Shown here in pieces: positions 42,871-51,710 of a stretch of 64,000 bases of DNA (within the stretch, counting starts at the first letter, position 1; each line of letters starts with the position of its first letter). The position numbers and the translations under genes are program-made. The notes below the pieces were generated by a model. It was not told the DNA's origin and did not search any database. It saw nothing but the letters and a program-made list of their open reading frames with translations. This DNA comes from Oceaniglobus indicus (GTDB lineage: Bacteria; Pseudomonadota; Alphaproteobacteria; Rhodobacterales; Rhodobacteraceae). The DNA lies in NCBI RefSeq assembly GCF_002751875.1, contig NZ_NMZM01000004.1:186001-250000 (forward strand). Direction: 5' to 3'.

Positions 42871-44829
42871 TCAGCGGTCGGCGTCTCGCAGGTCGGGCGG
42901 CAGCGCCTCTTGACGCAGTTCGTCGATCGCGGCGTCCAATGACAGCGTGCGCGACTGCTTCTGGCCCAGGCGGCGCATGGAGACCGTGCGTTCCTCGACC
43001 TCGCGCGCACCGATGGCCAGGATCACCGGCACCTTGCCCAGTGAGTGTTCGCGCACCTTGTAGTTGATCTTCTCGTTGCGGATGTCGGTTTCGGCCCGCA
43101 CGCCGACGGCCCGCAGGGCGGCCGCGACCTCGTGGGTGAAGTCATCGGCGTCCGACACGATCGAGGCGACAACCACCTGGCGGGGCGCCAGCCAGAAGGG
43201 CAGGCGGCCGGCGAAGTTCTCGATCAGGATGCCGATGAACCGTTCGAAACTGCCAAGGATGGCGCGGTGCAGCATGAAGGGCCGGTGTTTGGCCGAATCC
43301 GCACCGATATAGGTCGCATCCAGCCGCTCGGGCAGGTTCGGGTCGACCTGGAACGTGCCGCACTGCCACTGGCGCCCGATGGCGTCGGTCAGCTTGAAAT
43401 CCAGCTTGGGACCATAGAACGCGCCTTCGCCGGGATCGATCTCATAGGGGGTGCCGGTGGCCTTGATCGCGTTCTCCAGCGCGGCCTCGACGTAATCCCA
43501 GGATTCCTCGGATCCCACCCGCTTTTCCGGTCGGGTCGACAGTTTGATGTCGAAGGTTTCGAACCCCAGATCCTTGTAGACCGATGCCAGCAGGGTGATG
43601 AACTTGGCCGTCTCGGCCTCGATCTGTTCCTCGGTGCAGAAGATATGCGCGTCGTCCTGGGTGAAACCGCGCACCCGCATCAGGCCGTGCAGCGCGCCCG
43701 AGGGTTCGTATCGGTTGCACGCGCCGAATTCGGCCATGCGCAGCGGCAGGTCGCGGTATGATTTCAGACCCTGGTTGAAAACCTGGACGTGACAGGGACA
43801 GTTCATCGGCTTCAGCGCGTTGATCGCCTTTTGCTGGGCGTGCTCTTCCTCGACCTCGACGATGAACATGTGTTCCTGGTAATTGTCCCAATGACCACTT
43901 TCGACCCAAAGCTTGCGGTCGACAACCTGGGGGGTGTTCACCTCGACATAGCCGTCGCCATATTGGCGTCGGCGCATGTAGTCCTGAAGTTGCGTATAGA
44001 TCCGCCAGCCGTTGGGGTGCCAGAAGACGCGGCCCGGCGCTTCCTCCTGAAAGTGGAACAGGTCCATTTCACGGCCCAGCTTGCGGTGATCGCGCAGCGC
44101 CGCCTCTTCCAGCATCGTCAGATGGGCCTTCAGGTCCTGACGGTTGCGGAACGCAACGCCGTAAATCCGCTGCAGCATCGGACGCGACGAATCGCCCAGC
44201 CAATAGGCGCCCGCGACGTTCATCAGCTTGAACCCGTCAGCAGGCACCTGACCGGTATGTTGCAGGTGCGGGCCGCGGCACAGATCCTGCCAGTCGCCGT
44301 GCCAATACATCCGCAACGGCTCATCACCCGGAATGCGGTCGATCAGTTCGATCTTGAACGGCTCTCCGGCGGCCTCGTAATGGGCCTTGGCGCGGTCGCG
44401 ATCCCAGATTTCGGTGCGCACGGGATCGCGGGCGTTGATGATCTCTTTCATCGTCGCCTCGATCCGGCCCAGGTCTTCGGGGGTGAAGGGTTCTGCGCGG
44501 TCGAAGTCGTAGAACCAGCCATTGTCGCGCACCGGGCCGATCGTGACCTTCACGTCCGGCCAGATCTGCTGGACCGCGCGGGCCATGATGTGGGCCAGGT
44601 CGTGGCGGATCAGCTCGAGCGCCGGAGCGTCGTCGGCCATGGTGTTGATTGCAATCGCGGAATCAGTCTCGATGGGCCAGGCCAGATCCCAGTGCGCCCC
44701 GTTCACGGTGGCCGAGATCGCCTTCTTGCCCAGCGAGGTCGAGATGGATTTGGCCACCTCGGCGGCGGTCACGCCTGCGTCGAAATCGCGCGAATTGCCA
44801 TCGGGGAAGGTCAGGGAAATCTGTGTCAT
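42871..44829 (-). CDS. thrS: Threonine-tRNA ligase
   Basis: 652 residues, the length of complete bacterial ThrRS. The order is TGS domain (residues 1-60), editing domain with [11 protein letters not shown], class II catalytic core ([18 protein letters not shown] motif, [37 protein letters not shown], and the zinc-site region [10 protein letters not shown]), and anticodon-binding domain ([11 protein letters not shown] to QKSRTLSL). It charges tRNA-Thr in the cytoplasm. Upstream lies a 176-base divergent gap to an alpha/beta hydrolase gene; I see no leader regulation. Confidence 0.97.
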   Translation of the reverse strand: MTQISLTFPDGNSRDFDAGVTAAEVAKSISTSLGKKAISATVNGAHWDLAWPIETDSAIAINTMADDAPALELIRHDLAHIMARAVQQIWPDVKVTIGPVRDNGWFYDFDRAEPFTPEDLGRIEATMKEIINARDPVRTEIWDRDRAKAHYEAAGEPFKIELIDRIPGDEPLRMYWHGDWQDLCRGPHLQHTGQVPADGFKLMNVAGAYWLGDSSRPMLQRIYGVAFRNRQDLKAHLTMLEEAALRDHRKLGREMDLFHFQEEAPGRVFWHPNGWRIYTQLQDYMRRRQYGDGYVEVNTPQVVDRKLWVESGHWDNYQEHMFIVEVEEEHAQQKAINALKPMNCPCHVQVFNQGLKSYRDLPLRMAEFGACNRYEPSGALHGLMRVRGFTQDDAHIFCTEEQIEAETAKFITLLASVYKDLGFETFDIKLSTRPEKRVGSEESWDYVEAALENAIKATGTPYEIDPGEGAFYGPKLDFKLTDAIGRQWQCGTFQVDPNLPERLDATYIGADSAKHRPFMLHRAILGSFERFIGILIENFAGRLPFWLAPRQVVVASIVSDADDFTHEVAAALRAVGVRAETDIRNEKINYKVREHSLGKVPVILAIGAREVEERTVSMRRLGQKQSRTLSLDAAIDELRQEALPPDLRDADR

Positions 44830-45005
44830 CGCACATGATCCTCGTCGGTTTGGCGCCTACGAAGCGCCCGGTTGCGGGTTGATGGCGTCGGGGTAGGGCG
44901 CGTGGCCGGGGGTGTCAAGCGTTTGGCGCCGTGGATCACGGTGGGTGGTTTTCCTGTGGCGCGCGATGTCCTATCACGCGAACGGATCAGCAGACGGAGC
45001 ACACC

Positions 45006-45758
45006 ATGGTCGATTTTCTGCAAACCGACAGCGGACGGCGCATCGCCTATCACCGCAGCGCAGGCGCGGGGCCGGGGGTCGTGTTCCTGGGCGGATTCAA
45101 GTCCGACATGGAGGGCACGAAGGCCGTGCATCTCGAGGCATGGGCACGGGCCAACGGGCGCGCCTTTCTGCGGTTCGACTATTCCGGCCACGGCCAGTCG
45201 TCGGGTGCGTTCGAGGATGGCGCCATCGGTGACTGGGCGACCGACGCCAAGGCGGCCATCGCGGGATTGACAGACGGGCCACAGGTTCTGGTGGGGTCGT
45301 CCATGGGCGGCTGGATTGCGTGCCTAGTGGCGCGTGACATGCCGCAAAGGGTTGCCGGGCTGGTCGGTATCGCCGCGGCGCCGGATTTTACGGAAGACAG
45401 CATGTGGGCCGGGTTTTCGGACGCTCAGAAGGCCGCGTTGTCGGACACCGGGCGCGTCGAACTGCCGTCGGAATATGCCGACAGCCCCTATGTCATCACC
45501 CGCCGCCTGATCGAGGACGGACGCGAAAACCTGGTGTTGCGCACGCCACTGGCGGTGTCGCGTCCCGTGCGTCTTTTGCAGGGCACGGCTGATGTGGATG
45601 TGGACGTCTCGGTGGCCTTGCGCCTGTTGGATCATATCGATGCGGCCGATGCGCGACTGACCCTCGTGAAAGGCGCCGACCACCGTTTTTCGTCGCCCGA
45701 ATGCCTGTCGCTGATCGAGACGGCGATTGCCGAGGTGATCGCGGCGACTGACGCCTGA
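45006..45758 (+). CDS. Alpha/beta hydrolase, ABHD10-like
   Basis: 250 residues. The nucleophile elbow is VGSSMGGW; LRFDYSGHGQSSG and the C-terminal ADHRFSSPE (His) complete the fold. The opening LQTDSGRRIAYHRSAGAGPGVV with FLGGFKSDMEGTKA is typical of the ABHD10/palmitoyl-thioesterase-like group widespread in alphaproteobacteria. The substrate is unproven; thioester or carboxyl-ester hydrolysis is likely. ATG 45006 follows the conserved start MVDFLQ. Divergent from thrS. Confidence 0.88.
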   Translation: MVDFLQTDSGRRIAYHRSAGAGPGVVFLGGFKSDMEGTKAVHLEAWARANGRAFLRFDYSGHGQSSGAFEDGAIGDWATDAKAAIAGLTDGPQVLVGSSMGGWIACLVARDMPQRVAGLVGIAAAPDFTEDSMWAGFSDAQKAALSDTGRVELPSEYADSPYVITRRLIEDGRENLVLRTPLAVSRPVRLLQGTADVDVDVSVALRLLDHIDAADARLTLVKGADHRFSSPECLSLIETAIAEVIAATDA

Positions 45759-45953
45759 TTGTTGGATATTTGCTGTTATCGCGTTCTGAAACGCCTCGAG
45801 ATCGGCCATAATGTCGTGATATGATATGAGCCATAACATGCCGGTGACGGGATCGTGGGTTGTGCGGGGGGATGTCCGCACTTACCCTTGGGGGATTGAA
45901 CCATCGGTCAGATGGCTTGCACCCCTTCTTCCTTCATCTGGACGGCGCGCCCC

Positions 45954-46688
45954 ATGGCACATCAGACCGAACCTCTGGTTCTTCTTCCCGGGTTCATGTC
46001 CGACATGCGGATCTGGGGCGCCCAGATCGAGGCGATGTCGGCGATGCATACCTTGCATCTGGCCAATTGGGGCGCGGCCGACAGTGTCGAGGACATGGCC
46101 GATGCCGTCCTTCTGACCGCGCCACCCCGGTTCGCGCTGGCCGGTCATTCCCTGGGTGGCATGGTCGCCATGGAAATTTTCCGTCGGGCGCCTGAACGGG
46201 TGTCACGACTGGCCCTGATTTCAACGAATTGCCTGTCCGAGACACCCCCCGCCGCGGCGGAACGCGAGGTGCGGATGGTGCAGGCCAAGGCCGGTCGCCT
46301 GGCCGAGGCCCTGGCGGGCGAGATTCCCGAGCGTGCGCTGGCGGATACCCCCTATCGCGGGGACGTCGCGGCGTTTCTGCGGGCGATGGGGGTTGAACTG
46401 GGCGCCGAGACCTATCTGCGCCAGGCGCGCGCCCTGCAACGCCGGCCCGACCAGCAGCGCATCATGCGCCAGATTAAGGTGCCGGTCCTGGTCTGTTGTG
46501 GCGCCGAAGACGGGTTGCACCTTCCGCGGCGGCACGAATTCATGGCCGGCCTGGTGCCGCGCGCCGATCTCGTCGTGATCGAAGGGGCGGGGCACCTGCC
46601 GATGATCGAAGCCTCGGCCGATCTGACCGCGACGCTGGAGCGGTGGATGACGCGCGTTCCCGACACTTACCTGTTGCGTCAAAGGTGA
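45954..46688 (+). CDS. Alpha/beta hydrolase
   Basis: 244 residues. The nucleophile elbow is LAGHSLGGMV, with LVLLPGFMSDMRIWGAQ as oxyanion strand, VPVLVCCGAEDGLHLP (acid) and EGAGHLPMIEA (His). It is close to the esterase / 3-oxoadipate enol-lactonase-like group; the substrate is unknown. ATG 45954 begins MAHQTEPLVLLPG; the frame is open to an earlier ATG at 45912 that would add 14 unconvincing residues. The 195-base gap upstream holds no gene. It is followed by the end of phaZ on the opposite strand. Confidence 0.85.
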   Translation: MAHQTEPLVLLPGFMSDMRIWGAQIEAMSAMHTLHLANWGAADSVEDMADAVLLTAPPRFALAGHSLGGMVAMEIFRRAPERVSRLALISTNCLSETPPAAAEREVRMVQAKAGRLAEALAGEIPERALADTPYRGDVAAFLRAMGVELGAETYLRQARALQRRPDQQRIMRQIKVPVLVCCGAEDGLHLPRRHEFMAGLVPRADLVVIEGAGHLPMIEASADLTATLERWMTRVPDTYLLRQR

Positions 46689-46751
46689 TGCGCCCCGGCT
46701 GACCGGCCCAACCCCGGAAGGGGCAGGCCGGTTCATGCCGTTGTGGGCGTC

Positions 46752-48086
46752 TCAGACGGCGGTGTGGGCGTCGTCGGCCTCGGGGGCCACCGGCGCCTCG
46801 GGGGTGCCGCGCACGGATTTGCGTTGTGCCAGGGCGCGTGTGGTCTGGGCGGTTTCAAAGCTGTTGGCGTCGATGAAGTCCAGAACCAGCGGCCGGATAT
46901 TGTTGCGCCAGCTTTTGCCGGCGAAGATGCCGTAATGGCCGGCACCGGGTTCCAGGTGGCGCGCCTTCTTGCTGTCGGGCAGACCAGTCAACAGATCCAG
47001 CGCCGCGACGCATTGGCCCGGCGCGCTGATATCATCCTTCTCACCCTCGACGGTCTTGACCGCGACGGTCGTGATCTTGCCCAGATCGACCGGCTTGCCA
47101 TCGACGACAAACTCGTTTTTCGCGATCTCGCCCCGTTTGAACACGCGTTCGACGGTCGACAGATAGAATTCCGCCGGCATGTCCATGACCGCGAGGTATT
47201 CGTCGTAGAACTTGTTGTGCCGGTCGAAATCGCCGGCCTGCCCCTGTGCGGTGCGCATGATCTGGTCAACGAAGGCCTGAACGTGCGTCTCGAGGTTCAT
47301 CGAGATGAACGAGGTCAGCTGCAACAGGCCCGGATACACCATGCGCCCGGCGCCGGCGTGGTTGAAGCCGACGCGCTGAATCACGAACTTTTCCAACTGT
47401 CCCATGGTCACGCGGCGGCCGAAATCGGTGACGTCGGTGTCCGCGGCATCGGGGTCGATCGGACCGCCGATCAAGGTCAGGCTGCTGGGCTGGGCGTCGG
47501 GGTCCTCTTCGGCCAGCAGGGCGGTCGCGGCCAGGGCCAGCGGCGCGGGCTGACAGACGGCGATCACATGGGTATCGGGGCCCATGTGACGCATGAAATC
47601 GGCCAGATAGCGGGTGTAGTCCTCGACGTCGAACTTGCCCTGGCTGACCGGGATGTCGCGGGCATTGTGCCAGTCGGTGACCCAGACGTCGGCATCGGGC
47701 AGCAGCGAAACGACGGTCGAGCGTACCAGCGTCGCATAATGCCCCGACATCGGCGCGACCAGCAGGATGCGCCGCGTGCGCGGCGGACGGTTCGACACGT
47801 CGAAACGGATCAGATCCCCGAACGGGCGCTTGAGCTCGACATTGACGGTCACGACCTGATCGCGCCCGTCGAGGCCCAGCATCGAATGGATGCCCCAGTC
47901 GGGCTTGGTCGTCATGCGTGCGAAACTGCGTTCGGTCACATCACCCCAGGCAGCCATCATTCCGAACATGGGGTGCGGGATCAGGCCGGTGGACGGGATT
48001 CGCCCGATGGCCGATGCGGTTGCGCCCAACCACTGGTTCGTGTTCCGCATGGTCTCCATCAAGTCGTAGGTCGCCATATAACGCAT
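46752..48086 (-). CDS. phaZ: Intracellular polyhydroxyalkanoate depolymerase
   Basis: 444 residues of the intracellular PhaZ family, which degrades stored PHB granules. The nucleophile is a cysteine in a lipase-box-like VIAVCQPAPL (C178), as in PhaZ1-type depolymerases. VTDWHNARDIPVSQGKFD and LTLIGGPIDP are family segments, and PGAGHYGIFAGKSWRNNI near the end carries the catalytic His. Divergent from phaC with 122 bases between, an arrangement common in Rhodobacterales that lets the same repressor touch synthesis and breakdown. Confidence 0.94.
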   Translation of the reverse strand: MRYMATYDLMETMRNTNQWLGATASAIGRIPSTGLIPHPMFGMMAAWGDVTERSFARMTTKPDWGIHSMLGLDGRDQVVTVNVELKRPFGDLIRFDVSNRPPRTRRILLVAPMSGHYATLVRSTVVSLLPDADVWVTDWHNARDIPVSQGKFDVEDYTRYLADFMRHMGPDTHVIAVCQPAPLALAATALLAEEDPDAQPSSLTLIGGPIDPDAADTDVTDFGRRVTMGQLEKFVIQRVGFNHAGAGRMVYPGLLQLTSFISMNLETHVQAFVDQIMRTAQGQAGDFDRHNKFYDEYLAVMDMPAEFYLSTVERVFKRGEIAKNEFVVDGKPVDLGKITTVAVKTVEGEKDDISAPGQCVAALDLLTGLPDSKKARHLEPGAGHYGIFAGKSWRNNIRPLVLDFIDANSFETAQTTRALAQRKSVRGTPEAPVAPEADDAHTAV

Positions 48087-48174
48087 CGTGACTCCTGTAC
48101 CGGGTATCCCGGCGAATAATCATCGCTTTGCCCCAAGGCGTGGAAAACGCTATGCTGGGGGAAACGTGCGAATG

Positions 48175-48185
48175 CTGCTGCGCAG
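48175..48185 (+). promoter_or_regulatory. Putative PhaR operator upstream of phaC
   Basis: CTGC-TGC-GCAG, a perfect CTGC-N3-GCAG palindrome, 23 bases before the phaC start. TGC-rich sites of this form are the known PhaR targets in Paracoccus-type PHA clusters. Confidence 0.7.
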
Positions 48186-48208
48186 CGAAATAGGGCGGAA
48201 CAGGTCAC

Positions 48209-50035
48209 ATGACAACAAAAGAATCCGGTGAAACCTTCGATACTGCCGCTACGTCCGAATTGATGAACCGGAATTTGGCCAAGGTCGAGGCCCTTTCTGC
48301 CCGTCTTGTCGCGGCGCTGTCGGACAAGCGTCAGGTGCCCAAAAGCCTTCAGGGCCCCGGCGATGACCTGATCCACAAGACCGCAACCGCCTATATGACC
48401 GAGATGATCGCGAACCCGGCCAAGATGATGGAACACCAGGTGTCCTATTGGTCCAAGGCCATGAAACATTACATCGAAGCGCACCAGACGCTGGCCCAGG
48501 GCAAGCTGGCGCCGCCACCCGATACGGGGCCCAGCGACCGGCGGTTCAAGAACCCGCTGTGGGACACCAACCCCTATTTCAACTATATCAAGCAGCAATA
48601 CCTGATCTCGTCCGAGGCGATATCAGGCGCCCTGAACGAACTCGACGGGCTGGATGAACGCGACCGCAAGCGTGTGAGATATTTCACACAGCAGATCGTG
48701 GACATGTTCAGCCCGACGAATTTCCTGGCCACCAATCCCGATGCGCTGGCCAAGGCGGTCGAAACCGAAGGCCAGAGCCTGGTCGACGGCCTGGAAAACC
48801 TTGTGCGGGATATCGAGGCGTCCGAGGGCGAGCTTTTGGTCAGCCTTGCCGACAAGAAGGCGTTCACGGTCGGCGAGAATATCGCCACGACCGAAGGATC
48901 GGTCGTCTTTCGCAACGAATTGTTCGAGCTGATCCAATACGCGCCGAAGACCGAAAAGGTGCGCAAGACGCCGCTGCTGATCTTTCCGCCGTGGATCAAC
49001 AAGTTCTACATTCTCGATCTGAAACCGCAGAATTCGCTGATCAACTGGATTGTCGAACAGGGATATACCCTGTTCGTCGTCTCATGGGTGAATCCCGATG
49101 CCTCCTTCGCCGACACCGGCCTGGAGGATTACATCGAGAAGGGTTATCTGACCGCCATCGATCAGGTCAAAACGATCTGCGCGGTCGACCGCATCAACGT
49201 CGTCGGATACTGCATCGCCGGCACCACGCTGTCGCTGACGCTCAGCCTGTTGGACAAGCGGGGCGATCCTTCGGTCAATTCCGCCACCTTCTTCACCACG
49301 CTCACCGATTTCACCGATCAGGGCGAGGTCGGGGTGTTCCTGAACGACGATTTCGTCGATGGATTGGAGCGGGAGGTGACGCAGAAGGGCATTCTCGAAT
49401 CCTTCTACATGGCGCGCACGTTCTCATACCTGCGCAGCAACGACCTGATCTATCAGCCGGCTATTCGCAGCTACATGATGGGCGAGGCTCCACCGGCCTT
49501 CGATCTGTTGTACTGGAACGGCGATGGCACGAACCTGCCGGCGAAAATGGCGATGCAATACCTGCGCGGCCTCTGTCAGCGCAACGAATTCGCCACGGGC
49601 GGTTTCGATCTGCTAGGTGAAACCCTGCATATTTCCGACGTCAAGGTGCCGCTCTGCGCCATTGCCTGCGAGACGGATCACATCGCCGCCTGGACGTCGA
49701 GCTATGACGGAATCAAGTCCATGGGCAGTCGGTCGAAGACATTCATCCTGTCGCAATCCGGCCATATCGCCGGCATCGTCAATCCGCCGAGCAAGAAGAA
49801 ATACGGCCATTACACCAACACCGCCTGGCCCCAGGACCCTGCCGACTGGCAGGCGGCTGCCACGTTCCACGAAGGGTCGTGGTGGCCCCGGTGGGAGGCT
49901 TGGCTGAAAAAGAAGTCCGGCACCCTGGTCGCGGCACGCACCCCGGGCGACGGCGGCGATGGCGTGCTGGCGCCGGCGCCGGGCACCTATGTGGTGGCAG
50001 CGCCCGAGGCACGCACCGGCCCTGCGGTGACCTAG
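48209..50035 (+). CDS. phaC: Class I poly(3-hydroxyalkanoate) synthase
   Basis: 608 residues, the size of class I PhaC. It polymerises 3-hydroxyacyl-CoA (mainly 3-hydroxybutyryl-CoA) on the surface of PHA granules. The lipase-like box is VVGYCIAGTT with catalytic C335; NPDASFADTGLEDYI and the later SGHIAGIVNPPSKKKYG (His) complete the triad region. The N-terminal domain (RRFKNPLWDTNPYFNYIKQQYL) is also family-typical. GGGCGGAACAGGTCAC precedes the ATG. The phasin gene follows after 113 bases, with its own operator. Confidence 0.96.
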   Translation: MTTKESGETFDTAATSELMNRNLAKVEALSARLVAALSDKRQVPKSLQGPGDDLIHKTATAYMTEMIANPAKMMEHQVSYWSKAMKHYIEAHQTLAQGKLAPPPDTGPSDRRFKNPLWDTNPYFNYIKQQYLISSEAISGALNELDGLDERDRKRVRYFTQQIVDMFSPTNFLATNPDALAKAVETEGQSLVDGLENLVRDIEASEGELLVSLADKKAFTVGENIATTEGSVVFRNELFELIQYAPKTEKVRKTPLLIFPPWINKFYILDLKPQNSLINWIVEQGYTLFVVSWVNPDASFADTGLEDYIEKGYLTAIDQVKTICAVDRINVVGYCIAGTTLSLTLSLLDKRGDPSVNSATFFTTLTDFTDQGEVGVFLNDDFVDGLEREVTQKGILESFYMARTFSYLRSNDLIYQPAIRSYMMGEAPPAFDLLYWNGDGTNLPAKMAMQYLRGLCQRNEFATGGFDLLGETLHISDVKVPLCAIACETDHIAAWTSSYDGIKSMGSRSKTFILSQSGHIAGIVNPPSKKKYGHYTNTAWPQDPADWQAAATFHEGSWWPRWEAWLKKKSGTLVAARTPGDGGDGVLAPAPGTYVVAAPEARTGPAVT

Positions 50036-50049
50036 CGGAACTTTTTTTG

Positions 50050-50060
50050 CTGCAGCGCAG
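50050..50060 (+). promoter_or_regulatory. Putative PhaR operator 1 upstream of the phasin gene
   Basis: CTGC-AGC-GCAG, perfect CTGC-N3-GCAG, 15 bases past the phaC stop and 88 bases before the phasin start. Confidence 0.72.
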
Positions 50061-50076
50061 AATAACACTTGAAATG

Positions 50077-50089
50077 CTGCGGTGCGGCA
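50077..50089 (+). promoter_or_regulatory. Putative PhaR operator 2 upstream of the phasin gene
   Basis: CTGCGGTGCGGCA: a one-mismatch CTGC-N3-GC(A)G half-palindrome. The 12-mer TGCGGTGCGGCA recurs exactly upstream of phaR (51423-51434). Two sites in tandem before phasin genes are typical of PhaR control. Confidence 0.65.
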
Positions 50090-50148
50090 TGCATATACGC
50101 TCCATGAACAACGCGGGGTGCGCCCTGCAAAAGGCTAGGAGCATTACC

Positions 50149-50601
50149 ATGGCTACGAAGACCCAAGACTACACCAAGACCATGCAGGACATGATGTCGG
50201 CGTTCCCGATGGACATGAGCGCGTTCCAGGACAGCTTCAAATCCTACACGGCGTTCGGCGAAAAGATGTCGCAGGTCGCGCTGGAAGCTGCCGAAAAGTC
50301 GACCGAAGTCTCGACCGCCTGGACCAAGGGCACCATCGCCAAGATGAGCGACGTCTCCAAGTCGAAAGCCGAGCCGGCCGACTACCAGAAGTCGATCTCG
50401 GATTTCGCGTCGGCCCAGGCCGAGATGACCAGCGAATCGATGGCCGCCTTCGCCGAGATCGCGAAGAAGGTCCAGATGGAAACCGTCGAGATCATGATGG
50501 CCGCCGGCAAGGACGCCGGTCAGGAAATGTCCGCCGCCGCCAAGAAGGCCAGCGACGACATGACCGCCGCCGCCAAGAAAGCGACCGCAACCGCCAAGTA
50601 A
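50149..50601 (+). CDS. phaP: Phasin, PHA granule-coating protein
   Basis: 150 residues, all helical and amphipathic, rich in Ala, Lys, Met and Glu, without Cys. The phasin-like pattern is seen in DMSAFQDSFKSYTAFGEKMS and YQKSISDFASAQAEMTSES; an Ala/Lys tail (AAKKASDDMTAAAKKATATAK) ends it. Phasins cover PHA granules and control their size and number. CTAGGAG lies 8 bases before the ATG. It lies between phaC and phaR and carries two TGC-rich operators, so it is probably the most strongly PhaR-repressed gene. Confidence 0.9.
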   Translation: MATKTQDYTKTMQDMMSAFPMDMSAFQDSFKSYTAFGEKMSQVALEAAEKSTEVSTAWTKGTIAKMSDVSKSKAEPADYQKSISDFASAQAEMTSESMAAFAEIAKKVQMETVEIMMAAGKDAGQEMSAAAKKASDDMTAAAKKATATAK

Positions 50602-50626
50602 GGCGCGAACGGATGATGCATCGCCA

Positions 50627-50654
50627 CCACCCTGCCACTTCGACGGCAGGGTGG
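50627..50654 (+). other. Strong hairpin downstream of the phasin gene
   Basis: Perfect 10-bp stem CCACCCTGCC / GGCAGGGTGG with an eight-base loop, 25 bases past the phasin stop. There is no T run. It may protect the 3' end of a very abundant mRNA. Confidence 0.6.
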
Positions 50655-50755
50655 GTCGGCTGCACCATCATCGTGTTTGGTGACAGATCTTCGATGGTTC
50701 TTTCCCGCAGGACGCAACAGGTCTGCGACGTGGAAACACCGACAGTCAAACACTT

Positions 50756-50783
50756 GGGCGGCGATATCATCGCCGCCCATTTT
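50756..50783 (+). terminator. Rho-independent terminator in the phaP-phaR gap
   Basis: 9-bp stem GGGCGGCGA / TCGCCGCCC with loop TATCA, then ATTTTG. It lies 155 bases past the phasin stop, with about 100 unassigned bases between this and the previous hairpin. Confidence 0.75.
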
Positions 50784-50854
50784 GCGTTTGCCGCAGGCGT
50801 CGGCCGTCGCGAACCTCGTGTGCAGGTCCGGCCGCTGCCGACGCACCGCGGCTT

Positions 50855-51406
50855 CTACTTTCCAAGCTTGCTCAGCTTTTCCTGCATCTCGGCCAATTGG
50901 GCGCGGATGTCGCGCAATTCATCCTTGTCGGCGGATGCCTCGTTTTCGGTGTCATCCGGATCCGGCGTCTGGGGGATCATGCCGCCGGTCATGGCCTGGA
51001 TGAATGCCCTTTGCTGCGCGCGCATTGCCTCGTAACCGGGCATGGCCGACATCGGGTTCATCACGTTTTCCATGACCTTGGACTGGCGGTCGCGCAGCAT
51101 GTCGAAACTCATCGCCAGGAACTGCGGCACCACTGATTGCGCCTGGCTGGTATAGCTGCGGACCAGATCGGTCAGCACGCCCAGCGGCAGCACGTTTTCT
51201 CCCCGGCTCTCATGCTCGGCGATGATCTGAAGCAGGTATTGGCGCGTCAGATCGTCGCCGGACTTCAGATCGATGATCTGCACCTCGCGCCCGGCGCGAA
51301 TGAAGCGGGCGATATCCTCGAGCGTGACGTAATCGCTGGTCTCGGTGTTATACAGACGGCGGCTGGCATACCGCTTTATCAGCAACGGCGAGGTGTTATC
51401 GGCCAA
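50855..51406 (-). CDS. phaR: PHA synthesis repressor PhaR
   Basis: 183 residues. The N-terminal DNA-binding domain is highly typical: LLIKRYASRRLYNTETSDYV, LEDIARFIRAGREVQIID and LKSGDDLTRQYLLQIIAEHE. The C-terminal half (MRDRQSKV-type helices, MGGMIPQTP-like segment, coiled-coil LRDIRAQLAEMQEKL) mediates oligomerisation and contact with PHA granules. PhaR represses phaP and itself, and is released when granules bind it. There is no ATG before the domain. TTG at 51406 is preceded by GGAGAG at ideal spacing and gives the family N-terminus (ADNTSPLLIKRY), so I take TTG as the start. Confidence 0.92.
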   Translation of the reverse strand: MADNTSPLLIKRYASRRLYNTETSDYVTLEDIARFIRAGREVQIIDLKSGDDLTRQYLLQIIAEHESRGENVLPLGVLTDLVRSYTSQAQSVVPQFLAMSFDMLRDRQSKVMENVMNPMSAMPGYEAMRAQQRAFIQAMTGGMIPQTPDPDDTENEASADKDELRDIRAQLAEMQEKLSKLGK

Positions 51407-51422
51407 TGGACTCTCCGTATTT

Positions 51423-51434
51423 TGCGGTGCGGCA
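51423..51434 (-). promoter_or_regulatory. Putative PhaR operator upstream of phaR
   Basis: TGCGGTGCGGCA on the plus strand, identical to the second site before the phasin gene, 17 bases upstream of the TTG start. Confidence 0.6.
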
Positions 51435-51641
51435 CGGCGAGGGTATGGCAGTGCCGCAGAAAAAGAAAGGGCGGGCACGCAGGTGCGGCATTGCGTTCAG
51501 TTTTGCATGCCACCGCTCGGTCGCCGGCGTCCCCATCGGCCAACAACCAGCCGCCCACCCCATCACCACCGCAATCAAAGCGGCCAGCCATCTGTCCAGA
51601 TGTCTTGCCGCAGCCCCCGGACTCAGCCTTGTCACGGCTTT

Positions 51642-51660
51642 TTCTTGCCCCATCAACTCC
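51642..51660 (+). repeat. Dispersed intergenic repeat, degenerate copy F
   Basis: TTCTTGCCCCATCAACTCC, matching the ends of the unit (TTCTTGCC and ACTCC) but not AAAT in the middle. It adjoins the two GC hairpins after the aminotransferase gene. Its orientation relative to that gene is opposite to the other copies. Confidence 0.4.
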
Positions 51661-51710
51661 GGGGGGTGTCCCGAAGGGACGGGGGGCTGGCCCCCCATCC
51701 GCCGCTCGCC

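Larger units (their letters stand above)
51407..51710. other. phaR upstream region and aminotransferase 3' region
   Basis: 304 bases. Near phaR lie GGAGAG (its ribosome binding site), the 12-mer TGCGGTGCGGCA at 51423-51434 and a second TGC/GCA-rich stretch at about 51447-51459, fitting PhaR autoregulation. Towards the aminotransferase stop lie two hairpins: GTCCC-GAA-GGGAC at 51668-51680 and GGGGGG-CTGG-CCCCCC at 51681-51696. Next to them is a degenerate copy of the dispersed repeat. An open frame of 100 codons on the minus strand looks accidental. Confidence 0.5.

Noticed and set aside
51396-51698. 100-codon open frame with one hydrophobic stretch between phaR and the aminotransferase gene
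   Set aside because: It overlaps the phaR promoter, operator and two hairpins, has no ribosome binding site, and looks like read-through of a terminator repeat.
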